A stretch of DNA of 64,000 bases from Macrosoma leucophasiata (GCA_036365455.1 JAWQUS010000030.1:496001-560000); one strand, 5' to 3'. Positions 20,517 to 30,876 are shown, counted from the first letter of the stretch. Numbers and translations are program-made. The notes: generated from the letters alone by a model not told the origin.

Positions 20517-20796
20517 TACTACGCTGTACGTCCTGGGTTCGATTCCCGGGTCGGGGCTATCAGCGATAATGGTTTAAAATCCTTTATCTCTGGTTCTATT
20601 GAGATTTTTCCATTTTCTGGAAGTTTCCCAGTACCCCGGAGTTTGATAATGTGCCCGGAGAGGACAACAGTCTTTCCACCTGTTGATGGGCCAAAAACGT
20701 AACCGGCGAATCGTGGGTGTTTGCATGTAAGCTTGAATGCATGCATTTACCTCTGCCTATCCCTATGGGGATTACAGGCGTGAAGTTACGTTAAGT
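20517..20796 (+). mobile_element. S2 tRNA-derived SINE
   Basis: Head CTACGCTGTACGTCCTGGG with B box GGTTCGATTCCCGG; body CTTTATCTCTGGTTCTATTG, GGAAGTTTCCCAGTACCCCG, GATAATGTGCCCGGAG; end GCATGCATTTACCTCTGCC, GGGGATTACAGGCGTGAAG. Reverse copies lie at 25200-25435, 37928-38045 and 48634-48897. Confidence 0.8.
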
Positions 20797-21121
20797 TTTT
20801 ATGTATATAATAAATAGTTATATAAATTACTTGTATTTACTAGTTCTCTTGTAACATATTAATATAATGTGATATAAAATATATTACTTTGTTTTGTTAG
20901 ACCGTCGTATTCAGATTATTTTTGAACGTACAATAACTAGGTACAAAAATCGCATCCCTACGGTCCTTTGGGACGAAGACGTTTTTTGATAGCTTTCAAA
21001 TGGACCATGGACACTTCCATGTCCTGCCCATGGTCCATTCGACCGTAATCAAATACCCGTTATATAACGCTCAACCAAATGAAGCTATTTATTAGTACGA
21101 ACTGATATGCACTGATACGTG
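20797..21121. other. AT-rich with one perfect 12-bp-arm hairpin
   Basis: AATGGACCATGG (20999-21010) and CCATGGTCCATT (21028-21039) are exact complements around a 17-base loop. Otherwise nothing recognised. Confidence 0.6.
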
Positions 21122-21250
21122 TTAGACCCCAGGAGTGGCAACGCATCTACATTTAAATCTCTGGTTTCGTGTTGTTGTTTATAGGCTACAGGCTTACGTA
21201 CCGTCAATGTAAACTATATGCTTGTCTTCCACTTCGTATCATAAAACAGT
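21122..21250 (+). repeat. R1 repeat, 3' part
   Basis: CCCCAGGAGTGGCAACGCAT, TTTATAGGCTACAGG, CGTCAATGTAAACTATATGC and a CATAAAAC end. Confidence 0.7.
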
Positions 21251-21494
21251 TTTTTTCAGCTAATAAAATATCTGACGCGTAATATTATTAGCCGACCAAA
21301 ATAATGGGCGATTGAAACCACCAACTTTAGTGGAAAATCCACTAAGTTGGCAACACTGGTTGGTTTATGAAATGTACGGAAAAATTCCGGGCGCGTCTTC
21401 AGTTAGAACTGTGGATGTATGATTCGCCATTGACGATCAAATTTTAGTTTTACGTCAGTCCGACTGATCAGTTTAACTGATCGTCAGGGGGGCT
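21251..21494. other. no gene; small hairpin
   Basis: CCAACTTTAGTGG AAAAT CCACTAAGTTGG near 21333-21362 is an imperfect hairpin. The rest is unassigned. Confidence 0.45.
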
Positions 21495-21855
21495 ATAACG
21501 AAAATTGGCACTTTAAAGGTTAATAAGTCACGAACAGTTAACTAAATCGAAAAATGATTAAAGCACACCCGTAACATTTTTGTAAGACCTATCCGACGAT
21601 AATCCGTACTATATAGAAAACGAAATTTATAAAAATTGTTTGCGCGTTACATGTAGGGGAGGTACCATAAATAATTTTACTTTTCATGTTTTTTTTCTAC
21701 TACTTTGTCGGCGTAATTAAGGTGTATTGCCAAATTTCAAGTCTCTAGTACCAATAGTTTTGCGCTAAACCGCGGATGGACAGACAGACAGACATACAGA
21801 CGGACATGGCGAAACTTTAAGGGTTCCTTGTTTACAACGGAACCCAAAAAAGGTA
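21495..21855 (+). repeat. AGGGTTCC-type dispersed repeat, truncated copy
   Basis: Shares with 22845-23468 the run TTTAATAAGTCACGAACAG (variant), CTAAATCGAAAAATGAT, CAAATTTCAAGTCTCTAGTA, CTAAACCGCGGA, (GACA)n and GGGTTCCTTGTTTACAACGG. Lacks the left end. Confidence 0.72.
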
Positions 21856-22436
21856 ACGTCTTTGATATTATTGTCTACAGATGAAAGTCGGATCCATTCT
21901 CTTTGAACGTTGCCGTATTTTATTTATTGACCAAAAAATTTTATGTTATAAATCAGCAGAAAGAAAGATTTACCTGAATTTATTATTCATCAAATAACAA
22001 AGAATCTTTCTACAAAAGAATTACCCTGATATCTTATCACAAAAAAAAACTAAACAATAACCTATTGAAAAGCTCCAAATTAGCCTTGAAATATAGAAAG
22101 AGTAAAGAAATTGCGACATAGAAATAACCGATAATTAGAGGGGAACAAAGGCCGGGCTCCAATTACCGGCAGAACAGTACGTTCCAATTAGGATTCTTAG
22201 AGGCGGGACGAATCAAACCGAGTTACGAGTTAGGTGAAGTGCGCTGTAACGCGATTAGGTCACTTTGTCCTGGACTGACCGAGGGACTCGAGAGATTGGT
22301 TACATTGTTGTTAACTGCATCTTCCTTGGTTCATAAGAGATATCATTTCTATCCCTATGTATATAAAATTCTAGTGTCACAATGTCAGCTATCATACTTT
22401 CAATGGCACATGTTACAATGTCAGTAATCATATCTT

Positions 22437-22680
22437 TACTGGTGGTAGAGCTCCAGCGACGGAGCTCGCGGGCGTAGGCACCACCGCATTACCTAATATA
22501 CTTGCCGCTAAATGGTATCGTTCCGCACTATCGTATTACCGTCAGGTGGTAATGTACGGCAATGTAATTTCCGGCACAGAGGCATAACACCCTAGGCCTC
22601 AGGAGTGGCAACGCATCTGGGGCCTAAGGTGTTGTCTCTGTGCCAGAAATTACAGGGCCGTACAAACGAAGTTCGTCCGG
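22437..22680 (+). repeat. R1 repeat ending in an inverted duplication
   Basis: A normal 5' half (GGTGGTAGAGCTCCAGCGAC to GAGTGGCAACGCATCTG) turns back on itself: the block from about 22553 to 22603 reappears reverse-complemented to 22675 as GGCCTAAGGTGTTGTCTCTG ... CAGGGCCGTAC. The 3' half is missing. Confidence 0.8.
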
Positions 22681-22844
22681 TACAGCTAGTGTCTAAGAAA
22701 GATATAGTTCAAATGTTGTCTATTTCTTTTCAATTTAAAACTTAAATCCATTGTACCACTAAGCCGAATGGTAGGATAAGCTCTACTGGTATTTTTCCAC
22801 TTTCCGAAAACCAAGCGCCACCATATATATAAAAAGTTATTGTA

Positions 22845-23468
22845 AAAACCGGTCAAGTGCATGTCGAGCCAGGCGCAGTGTAGGGTTCCGTAGTTATAAA
22901 AAAAGAGAGATAAGGAAAAAAATAAATAAATATTTTCAATGGACTTGTTCGAAATTTTCGAGTAAAATACATTTGGTCGACTATAACTCGCAAACTTGCA
23001 AGGCCAACTTTAGTGTGATAGTTTTCCTTTTAATTTCGTTATATATAGCTACTATCGCCGTAACGTTTGAATTTCTAACAACAACCGTTTAGTCTGTAGG
23101 GGGGGGGGACACTTGAGTCAACCGAAAATTTGCACTTTAAAGCTTAATAAGTCACGAACAGTTAACTAAATCGAAAAATGATATTCGCAAACCCATAATA
23201 TTTTTAAAAGACCTATCCATCGATACACCACACTATATGAAAATTGAAGATAAAAAAAATCCGCACGTTCCTAGTAGGATTACCCTAAAAAAATTTTTTT
23301 TCACGTTTTTATTCTACCACATTGTTGGCGTGATTAAGGTGTATACTTGTGCCAAATTTCAAGTCTCTAGTACTAATAGTTTTTGCACTAAACCGCGGAC
23401 GGACAGACAGACAGACGGACATGGCGAAACTATAAGGGTTCCTTGTTTACTACGGAACGCTAATAAAA
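22845..23468 (+). mobile_element. AGGGTTCC-type element, complete-looking copy
   Basis: Left end AGGGTTCCGTAGTTATAA (22893) and right end GGTTCCTTGTTTACTACGGA (23445) suggest inverted GGTTCCGTAG termini. Interior has a poly-G9 run (23098) and (GACA)n near 23400. No ORF with motifs; the 98-residue ORF at 23237-23533 is chance. Probably non-autonomous; class not certain. A short copy is at 36362-36552. Confidence 0.6.
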
Positions 23469-24003
23469 AAGCTTACTCAAAACAAAATAATTTGTACAGC
23501 ATTCTCTTTTATCCGTCCACTGCTATTCGATAGATGAACCTTTCAATCTATTATTCATTCTCAGCACTTTACAATCAAACACTCACAAATCCCGACGCTT
23601 GTTGTGTTTCAAATACATGGAATATTGAAACAAGCACTGTACACATTATCATTTATTGATACGGTTTTTGTAACTCAATAAATCTGTACAGTGCGAGTTA
23701 GAGTCGCGTGCACAAGGTTCTGTACGATTAACGCATTTCCTATGTGTATAGATAGAAATGAATTATTAAATGTGTTGTAAGTACAAATCTCGAGACCGGC
23801 GGGGCTGATATCGTAAATTCTTATTTTTTGTTGTGTTTGTTCGGATTAGGTTGTAATGAAAGAAAAAAAAGGTAGTTGCTGGGAAAATACAGATTAAAAA
23901 AAAACAAGTAAACGTAACTCTCAACTCAAGAATTATGTGTTAATTGTATATGCTTATGGGCGGGCAGTATTTGTTTACCATTAATGCGCACTGCACTGTT
24001 ACA
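23469..24003. other. no gene seen
   Basis: AT-rich sequence without recognised repeats or coding signal. Confidence 0.5.
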
Positions 24004-24290
24004 TATTAAGGCTTGGAGAGGTCACGATCCCACCACCCACGAGTGGAGGATTTTTTTTCCATTAGGTGCAGCGAGTCTATGAAACGAAACCGGCGGTAAA
24101 ACAATTCGAATAGGAGTAAATGCAATAACGCGGGAAGGGCACCTGATGGCAAGTGGTGACCGTCGCGTATGGACATTTCCAACACCAGAGGACTTAGCAA
24201 CGCGTTACCAGCACTGAAGGGCTCCTTTTCAGACATTTTTGAAGAAGCCCATATTGTTGCACTGAAGAGAGAAGTTTGTTCTACAATTTT
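24004..24290. repeat. dispersed lepidopteran-type repeat
   Basis: GC-rich patch with CGGCGGTAAAACAATTCGA, GCAATAACGCGGGAAGGGCA, CCTGATGGCAAGTGGTGACC and CAACACCAGAGGACTTAGCA. The CCTGATGG(T/C)AAGTGGTGACC phrase is common in moth and butterfly repeats. The minus ORF (24006-24323) is a chance reading through it. Confidence 0.55.
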
Positions 24291-24548
24291 ATTTTCATTT
24301 ATTTGCCCAGTTGTTAAAGACACGTGAGAGTAACTGCAAAAGTGAAATATTTACAGTAATCTTTAAGGCTATCAACAAAATGTGCTGACTACACAAATTG
24401 ATAACCGGTTTAACCGTTTATTGGATCAAAACCGTTATAAAACGATCGTAAACGCAGCAGAACACGACACAGCTTTTATCCAATTTACGTACCCTTGTGA
24501 CGTAGGTGTTTTTTGATGTCACATTTCCTGCGTGACATACTATTTTTT

Positions 24549-24660
24549 AAAGCGCACATGGCCCCGCAGTTGGTGAAGATCGGAAGCGATCTACTCGGTT
24601 AAGCGATACGGGCGTGGTCGGGTGTGTGATGGGTGACCGCTAGTGAAAAATTAAAATGCA
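24549..24660 (+). mobile_element. 5S-rRNA-derived SINE (SINE3-like), head only
   Basis: ATGGCCCCGCAGTTGGTGAA, CTACTCGGTTAAGCGATACG, GGCGTGGTCGGGTGTG, TGATGGGTGACCGCTAGTG. The GTTAAGC ... GGGCG(T/C)GGTC ... GATGGGTGACCGC spacing copies the 3' half of eukaryotic 5S rRNA. The body after the head is absent; R1 sequence follows directly. Confidence 0.7.
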
Positions 24661-24830
24661 CGTAAATGGTCCCGTAATAACTATCACAGAGGCATAACCA
24701 CTTAGGTTACAGGCGTGGCAACGCATCTGCATTTTGAATTTGTTTTTCTGTAGATGTCTATAGGCTGCAGTCATCACTTAGCATCCATTTGAACTGCATG
24801 CATGTTTACCAACATCGTTACATAAAAGAA
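24661..24830 (+). repeat. R1 repeat, 3' part, fused to 5S-like head
   Basis: GGTCCCGTAATAACTATCAC, GGCGTGGCAACGCATCTGC, CTATAGGCTGCAGTCATCAC and a TTACATAAAAGAAGAAG tail. Confidence 0.75.
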
Positions 24831-25127
24831 GAAGAAAAAAATATGCAACCTTCGTAACATTAAAAACACAGCGTCTGGCAATTATTAAAAAGCCCGAGTT
24901 TTAGGACCGTATCATAATGAAATAAAGCACCAAAACAAACCCACCCTTATAAAAATAGGCTCAATCGATACCAAGCATGGCCATAGATTACGCCATGTTG
25001 CACCGATCGACCAACTTTAGAGTTCGCGAACTTTCCTACACAGAATCGCTTTTCGGCCGACAAGGAAATGCCCTTCGTCTCTTAAAAAGGCAATCCCCAT
25101 ACTGCTAAGTACTTAAATCCTCTTACA

Positions 25128-25440
25128 GTGAAGCTTCTTTGCGAAGAAATCTCTCGGTATTTATTCGGTTAGGGTTTGGGGACAATGGGGGAAGGTTTGA
25201 AACGTTTTGGAATCCCCGAAGGGGTAGGCAGAGGTAAATGCATGCAAAACAGATGGCGAACCTGTTGACATCTCCAGGCACATTACCAAACTCCGAGATA
25301 CTGGGATACTTCCACAAAATGAAAAAATCCAAGTAGAACCCGATATAATAGCCTCTAATATAATAGGCTCTAATAGCCCTCTCGGGAATCGAATCCAGGT
25401 AGAAGCTGTGTCTTGCTACGCCTACTACTAGTCTGCTGAG
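25128..25440 (-). mobile_element. S2 SINE, diverged reverse copy
   Basis: GGGTAGGCAGAGGTAAATGC, GGCACATTACCAAACTCCGA and, near the head, GGGAATCGAATCCAGG (B box complement) then CTTGCTACGCC. A duplication of TAATAGGCTC near 25350 disturbs the middle. The 69-residue ORF here is chance. Confidence 0.65.
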
Positions 25441-25482
25441 GTATTTACGATAATTATGTTACAGTTCCAATATTTATAGTTT

Positions 25483-25770
25483 TTTTTTATGTAAGTAATG
25501 GAAGTGAAAAACAAGCATGCAGTTTACATTGATGTTAAGTGATGACTGCAGCCTATAGATACCCACACAAATTCCAAGGTCGAAATGCAGATGCGTTACC
25601 ACTCCTGAGGCCTAAGGTGTTATGCCTCTGTGCCGGAAATTACAGGGCCATACATTATTACCTGACCGGAACACGATAGTGCTGAACACTACCATTTAGC
25701 GACAAGTATATTAGGTAATGCGGTGGTGCCTACGCCCGCGACCTCCGTCACTGGAGCACTGCCACCAGTA
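25483..25770 (-). repeat. R1 repeat, full-length, reverse
   Basis: TTTTTTATGTAAGTAATGG, ACAAGCATGCAGTTTACATT, GATGACTGCAGCCTATAGAT, GTGCCGGAAATTACAGGGCC, ACACGATAGTGCTGAACAC, CACTGCCACCAGTAAAAT. Both ends present. Confidence 0.88.
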
Positions 25771-26072
25771 AAATTTATAGTAATGTAATTTTTAAATTAC
25801 ATAGTCAATCATAATGTCACGTTGCCATTTATATACCATTTTCTTTCGTTGAGAAAATTTCAATTTCTACTTATCAAAGGGAAATGTATTGACGTCGCTC
25901 ACAGCCGTTATTTCATATTTGCTGAGTTTTCAAAATGTTCCATTCATGATATTAAATGCAACGTTTCTTAGACGTGAGAACCGTGGCTGCCAAATTATTT
26001 GGTTTTAACTTTATATTGAGTTTAATATAACTTTGCGCATACTACCGAGTTCTCATTTCTAGGTCAATATTT

Positions 26073-26228
26073 CTTGTAAGGTAGGTGGCAAACAAGCTTG
26101 CAGCTCACAATCATGTTAAGCGATAACTGCAGCCTATAGACGTCTACACGAAAATGCAGACGCGTTGCCACCCCTGAGACCTAAGTTGTAATGTCTCTGT
26201 GATAGTTATTACGGGGCCATACATTACT
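26073..26228 (-). repeat. R1 repeat, 3' part, reverse
   Basis: GGTGGCAAACAAGCTTGCAG, AACTGCAGCCTATAGACG, CGTTGCCACCCCTGAGACC, TTATTACGGGGCCATACATT. Confidence 0.82.
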
Positions 26229-26324
26229 GACAGTATAAGTTGACTTATGACGAGTTATTTTTTCGACATGTTCAGCTACATGTTGCCAACATAAGGTTGG
26301 CCGGTACTGCGCGATTTTTGGAGG

Positions 26325-26485
26325 TCCAGTGAAGGTTTAAAAGCTAAGAAAATATGAAGAAATTGAAGGGAAATAGTAAAAACCACAATTTCATTTTCCC
26401 ACACAAATAGTCCGTATCTATCAAACCTTTGACATATTATTTCATTCTGAGGCAATACGAAGTTTGCTGGGTCAGCTAGTACGAC
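26325..26485 (+). mobile_element. Helitron-like repeat, H subfamily
   Basis: GAAATTGAAGGGAAATAGTA, CCTTTGACATATTATTTCAT, CTGAGGCAATACGAAGTTTG, ending CTGGGTCAGCTAGTA. The CTAG end fits the Helitron 3' terminus. Confidence 0.68.
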
Positions 26486-27158
26486 ATAAAAATATACGAA
26501 TATATGCATAAGCCTTGGAAATGTCAACGAATTCGAATCGAATGTTTAAGTTAAGACACTCCAATTTTATTTATTCGAATAGATAGCCCTTTGCGCTTGC
26601 CATTTTCCCGGTTAGGAAGATTATTGCCGTCTCGAAACGAGCCGCCTACGTACTTCCATTTAAAAAAAAACTGCTTGCTACCACTCTTATGATACAAAAC
26701 ATAACTTCAATTTCATTTTCTAATAGAGACGTAATTTTTCAGTAACATACGAAGCTATTGCCTTATAACCTCACTTAAGCGTTCCCAATAGACGGGATAC
26801 AGAGTTAAGCTAGTGCGTAATCCGACGTTGAGTTACGACCGGCCCGGTGACTGTCAACGGGACATTAGGATGAGGTAATTGACATTGTAGACATCCGAAA
26901 TATGGCTCAGGAAATCGTCAATATTATGACATCGTCAAAATTAATCTATACATAGTATAGTCCCCCGCTATTTCTTTTTGTCTGTTCGAAATAAACTCAA
27001 AGACTACAGCACGGATTTTCATGCACTTCGCACCACGGTTTGAGAAAATTTTTTGTTAGTTTTGTGTATATTGATAACAATATAACGATAAATGTAGGTG
27101 TTAGAAAAAATCAAGCCATCTAGGAGCTTTAATCGAGACGCTTGTTTTTTACGTTTTT
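26486..27158. other. no gene; Helitron-like trace
   Basis: AT-rich. About 26945-27060 (TAGTATAGTCCCCCGCTATT, AAAGACTACAGCACGGATTT) resembles another lepidopteran Helitron-type end. Nothing coding. Confidence 0.45.
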
Positions 27159-27185
27159 TATGTAAGGTTGGTGATAAACAGCATG

Positions 27186-27404
27186 CTCCTCCTTAGTCGT
27201 TAACTCTTGACAGAATGGTCGTGGCTGGCAATGATGCATTTTCTGCAGATACTGCAGCTTTTACGATGCGTCTCCATTTGTTGCGGTCTCCAGCGTCTCG
27301 GCTGTTTTGGATAATCGATTTTTGTGCTGCAGTTTTTATCTCTTCTAGTCTCCATCTCGTTGGCAATCGACCGTGCGATCGCTTTCCTTCCACAAGCATA
27401 CAGT
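27186..27404 (-). pseudogene. LINE C-terminal fragment inside R1
   Basis: Minus-strand reading GKRSHGRLPTRWRLEEIKTA ... RDAGDRNKWRRIVKAAVSAE ends at a stop near 27195. The (G)R(L/P)PTRW and RDR(N/D)KWRR words are typical of the last domain of non-LTR polyproteins. Only the tail is present. Confidence 0.68.
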
Positions 27405-27599
27405 TGACATAAATATGTGGTAAGTGAAAACTGAAGATAATGAACAACTACATGAAAACCAGGGACCAAAATGAAAATGCGTTGCTACCGCTTTAGACTA
27501 AGTAGTTGTTATGACTCAGAAAAAATAACAGGACTATTTGGACGGAAATGCGATAGCGCTGACCACTGCCATTTGGCGTCAGACAGATTAGTTAAAACG

Positions 27600-27795
27600 G
27601 TGATAACGTTTTCGCGAGCTTCGTACATTGTAGAAATTAAATTTGCGGCTTTTCTTGCGTATACAACACTCTCGGGCAGAGTCTGCCCGTGACCACGGTA
27701 GCTAGAAAGCGACGGAAACGTCGGGTATAAGAAGAAGTTTGGGAGTGTTGTATACGCGAGAAAATCCGAAAATTTAATTTCTACTTATAAAACGG
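27600..27795 (+). mobile_element. FB fold-back retroposon, copy 2
   Basis: TAAAACGGTGAT lies on both sides (27592 and 27786), a 12-base duplication of R1 target sequence. Left arm GTAGAAATTAAATTTGCGGC and right arm GCCG-like CCGAAAATTTAATTTCTAC are inverted, with further pairing of GTATACAACACTC and GAGTGTTGTATAC. Core GCCCGTGACCACGGTAGCTA, AAAGCGACGGAAACGTCG. Starts TTTTCGCGAGCT like copy 1. Confidence 0.82.
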
Positions 27796-27836
27796 TGATG
27801 CTTACGCCCTGCGCTTCACTGGAACTCTACCACCAT

Positions 27837-29380
27837 GTTAAAAACGAATTAACTTTCATAAAGAACTTAAAAAAGTGATTGATATTGATTTGTTGCCCAG
27901 TAACCTCCGTCGCACAAAGTAGACGATTAGGTTCTTGCAACTATAGTTACAGAAAACAAAGCACCGATAAAACGTTGACACCTCTGTTAACTATCTTAAT
28001 AAAAACCAAATTCAAGCAGAATCATGGACAAAGGCAAGTGAAGTCCAAACCGTTTAATTCGTACTTAGGGAGCTTGGGCGGGGTCGGACCCGACCCGCGT
28101 TCTTTCAGGATTATTAATTAAACTTCTACTAGTGACGACCCGGCCTTATAATTGCTTTTAAAGTTCCTCCTAATTAGTTTGAAAAGGTGGATGTACGCTT
28201 GTTGATGGTATTGTTCAGGACTTTTTAAGATTAAGATTATTGAGGATCGCTTTTATTTCTAAGGAGTTTTAAGTTAGAATAATATCAATGCTGTGATGTC
28301 TGATATCTGTCTTTTAAATCTTTATCACGCACGAGCGCCGCGGGCTTAAACACAACGTGTTTGTATTACCTATCTATTTATTAACAAGTAATTCCATATC
28401 TCAAGGATAGCTAGCTACTAGGATATAGTATCCTATTGTATCTTCGAAAAAATATAGTTGCTTACGACGTACTTAGTATTAATCCAAAAACCTTAAACAA
28501 TTTTGTTTTTTTTTTATGCAGCAATGGCTTTTACATTTATTGTATGGCAGAACAATGCTTAATCTATGTCAATTTTAGCTTAACTTACTATGAAGTCCAT
28601 CATACCCCTTTTTCATTACAATTGACTCGGGAGAGAAGCCGTGAAAGCGTTACAGACCGAGCAACTTTCACATTCATATTAGTATGGATTAGTCCTTCGA
28701 GCCGGATAAACAAAAGTTATCAATGCTAAATAACACGCTCGACAAATACACAAATGATACACAAACAATATTATTTGTTATCCGTCACAAATACAAAACG
28801 AAATAATTGATGCTCGTGAAACTCTAAAAAACTATTGACATGTCCGAACAAAGGGTTTGTTGATATTTCAAACGATAATTAGTCCGACCCTCTATTCTAT
28901 GGCCGTTTGTACTTTAAACGTGGGGAATGAAAGTCAATGGGAAACGTGGGGAATGAAAGGGAATGTAAGTGTTTGTACATTACATCGTTTTGATTTTGAC
29001 TATTCAAAATACATTTCTATGAAATGGTAACAGCATAGACATTATTCAATTTGTGATTAATTGTGATTTTACACTGTGAGTTAAGCGGACGAAATTGCGG
29101 GAAATAGTACGTTTATCTATACATAATATAAAATGTTTTTAGCCGCGTCTGTCTGCCTGTCTATTTGCGATTAACTCAACTGTGGGTAGTACGGTGTAAG
29201 AAAAGAGACGGTGGCACCATGTCGAATAATTCAGCAGAGCACTCACCATTGTAGAGACGGTACAACACGCACAGACTCCCAATGTCTCTGCGCAGGCTCA
29301 GATGTTAGAGCTTGTCAATAAGTCCTAGTAATATTCAGTATATTCCTAAGTAATATTCTAAAAACCCGACTGTTTCAAAA
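27837..29380. other. no gene; minor repeats
   Basis: No coding signal. A near-exact tandem AAACGTGGGGAATGAAAG lies at 28916-28958. 28600-28720 (AAAGCGTTACAGACCGAGCA, CATATTAGTATGGATTAG) and 29115-29185 resemble worn Helitron-type ends. 29195-29340 has phrases (GGTGGCACCATGTCG, CTCTGCGCAGGCTCAG) suggestive of an old LINE tail. Confidence 0.45.
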
Positions 29381-29395
29381 TTAAATATTAACCAA

Positions 29396-29502
29396 AAAGA
29401 ATAAAACAAGGCAAGTATTCAAACTAAAGTTAACTGGAGCATAACTGTTTCAACAGTCGTTAATTCTAGTTTGACTACTTGCTTTGTTTTATTCTTTTCA
29501 GT
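29396..29502. repeat. 107-bp inverted repeat
   Basis: AGAATAAAACAAGGCAAGTA TTCAAACTAAAGTTAAC is mirrored by GTTAATTCTAGTTTGACTAC TTGCTTTGTTTTATTCT with about five mismatches over 38 bases. The loop is about 27 bases. No ORF; MITE-like, family unknown. Confidence 0.82.
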
Positions 29503-29519
29503 TTATATTGAATTTTATA

Positions 29520-29985
29520 ATAGTAGAGGAGATACGTCATAACGTGACCATTGATTGCGAGGGAGGTAAATGAAGATTGATGATAGTGAGGTATTCTTCG
29601 AGTTATTACTGGTGACGGAGCTCAGGGGCGTAGGCACCACCGCATTACCTTACATACTTGCCGATAAATGGTAGTGTTCAGCACTATCGTGTTCCGGTCA
29701 GGTGGTAATGTACGGCCCTGTAATTTCCGGCACAGAGCCATAACACCTTAGGCCTCAAAAGTGGTAACGCATCTGCATTTTGACCTCTGGTCTTTGTGTA
29801 AGTGTATATATATATGTGTATACACCAGCAAGTGTATAGTCTATAGGCTGCAGTCATCACTTGACATCAATGTGAACTGCATGCTTGTTTGCCACTTTCA
29901 TTACAAAAAATATGTTTGCTGTCAGTGTCAGGATGATATTTCAATTGAGAAATTGGGATCAAAGAGAGGTAAAAAATAATAAAGT
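29520..29985 (+). repeat. M repeat, occupied by R1
   Basis: GGAGATACGTCATAACGTGA, GATAGTGAGGTATTCTTCGA on the left and TTTGCTGTCAGTGTCAGGAT, GGTAAAAAATAATAAAGTGC on the right are contiguous in the copy at 30640-30800. R1 (29605-29914) sits between. Confidence 0.87.
29605..29914 (+). mobile_element. R1 repeat with defined borders
   Basis: From ATTACTGGTGACGGAGCTC to TTACAAAAAATATG. The unoccupied site at 30715-30726 shows the insertion lies within CGAGTTTGCTG and added only 2-3 bases (GTT or TT) of duplicated target. A small internal deletion removes GTGGTAGAGCTCCA, and TATATATATGTGTATACACC was gained in the middle. Confidence 0.88.
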
Positions 29986-30446
29986 GCGTTGAACAGCTAT
30001 GATAAAAATGGTTTTTGTAAAGCTTATTTAATTGATTGATTGTTTGGTTCGACGCGGTAATCTAAATTACTAATTATTTGAATTTGTAAAACATTTTTTT
30101 TTTTGGATAGTGCGTTTAACGAGGAATGCTGTAGGCGATATTATAACCTCACAGTTCGAAAAAAATATTTCTACGCAAATGAAGTCTCGAGCTAGGTAGG
30201 TAATATATAAATCTGCAGTTTGTTTTAGAGTCCGTAGATTCACCTCCTATTTGTTACTTTGGGACCAAAGATTTCTTAGTCTCATTTCTGATTTTTGAAA
30301 TTGTTTCCTATGCTTCTTGGGATAATAGCGTGATGTTGTTTAAATCCTTCGTCAAAAATATAGATATCAAAGATTTTTACAGATTGTACTAACAGTTTCA
30401 GAAATAAACGAATAAAAAAACAATAAGCAACCATTTTTTTAAAGTT

Positions 30447-30600
30447 ATCCCCTTTATTTATTAACGTATTTAAGCTGATGTATTGCTAATCTCTCTTTCA
30501 TTTCTTTCTATACTACGCAATTGAAAATGTGACTGATAAAGACGAAGCACATTATAGTAAAACGTATCTAATGTACGTTTATGAATGAATGGGTTATTAT
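30447..30600. mobile_element. MITE with TTCATAAACGT ends, worn
   Basis: TTTATTTATTAACGTATTTA at the left and GTACGTTTATGAATGAATGG at the right, with CTAATCTCTCTTTCATTTCT and GACTGATAAAGACGAAGCAC inside. A better copy is at 50196-50338. Confidence 0.7.
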
Positions 30601-30639
30601 ATTAGTAAAGATCACAGACAGACAGACGCTATTTTATTA

Positions 30640-30810
30640 TTAGGGGAGATACGTCATAACGTGACCATTGGTTGCGAGGGAGGCAAATGAAGATTGATGA
30701 TAGTGAGGTATTCTTCGAGTTTGCTGTTAGTGTCAGGACGATATTTCGGTTGGGAAATTGGGGCGAAAGAGAGGTAAAAAATGATGAAGTGCGTTGAACT
30801 TTCGCATAAC
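30640..30810 (+). repeat. M repeat, unoccupied
   Basis: GGGGAGATACGTCATAACGT to GATGAAGTGCGTTGAACTTT, about 90% like the flanks at 29520 and 29915. Contains TTCTTCGAGTTTGCTGTTAG uninterrupted. Confidence 0.85.
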
Positions 30811-30876
30811 AGAGATGAGAATAACGGTTGAATATATTCTACGATATATAGTATAATATTACTAATCCTTACTTAT

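Larger units (their letters stand above)
27160..27836 (-). repeat. R1 repeat broken by two insertions
   Basis: R1 pieces: 27165-27185 (GTAAGGTTGGTGATAAACAG), 27405-27600 (CATACAGTTGACATAAATAT ... GCGATAGCGCTGACCACTG ... AGATTAGTTAAAACGGTGAT) and 27784-27834 (AAAACGGTGATGCTTACGCC ... ACTCTACCACCATG). A LINE end fills the first gap and an FB element the second. Confidence 0.8.

Noticed and set aside
20517..20796. 75-residue minus ORF (20519-20746) as a gene
   Set aside because: It lies within a tRNA-derived SINE.
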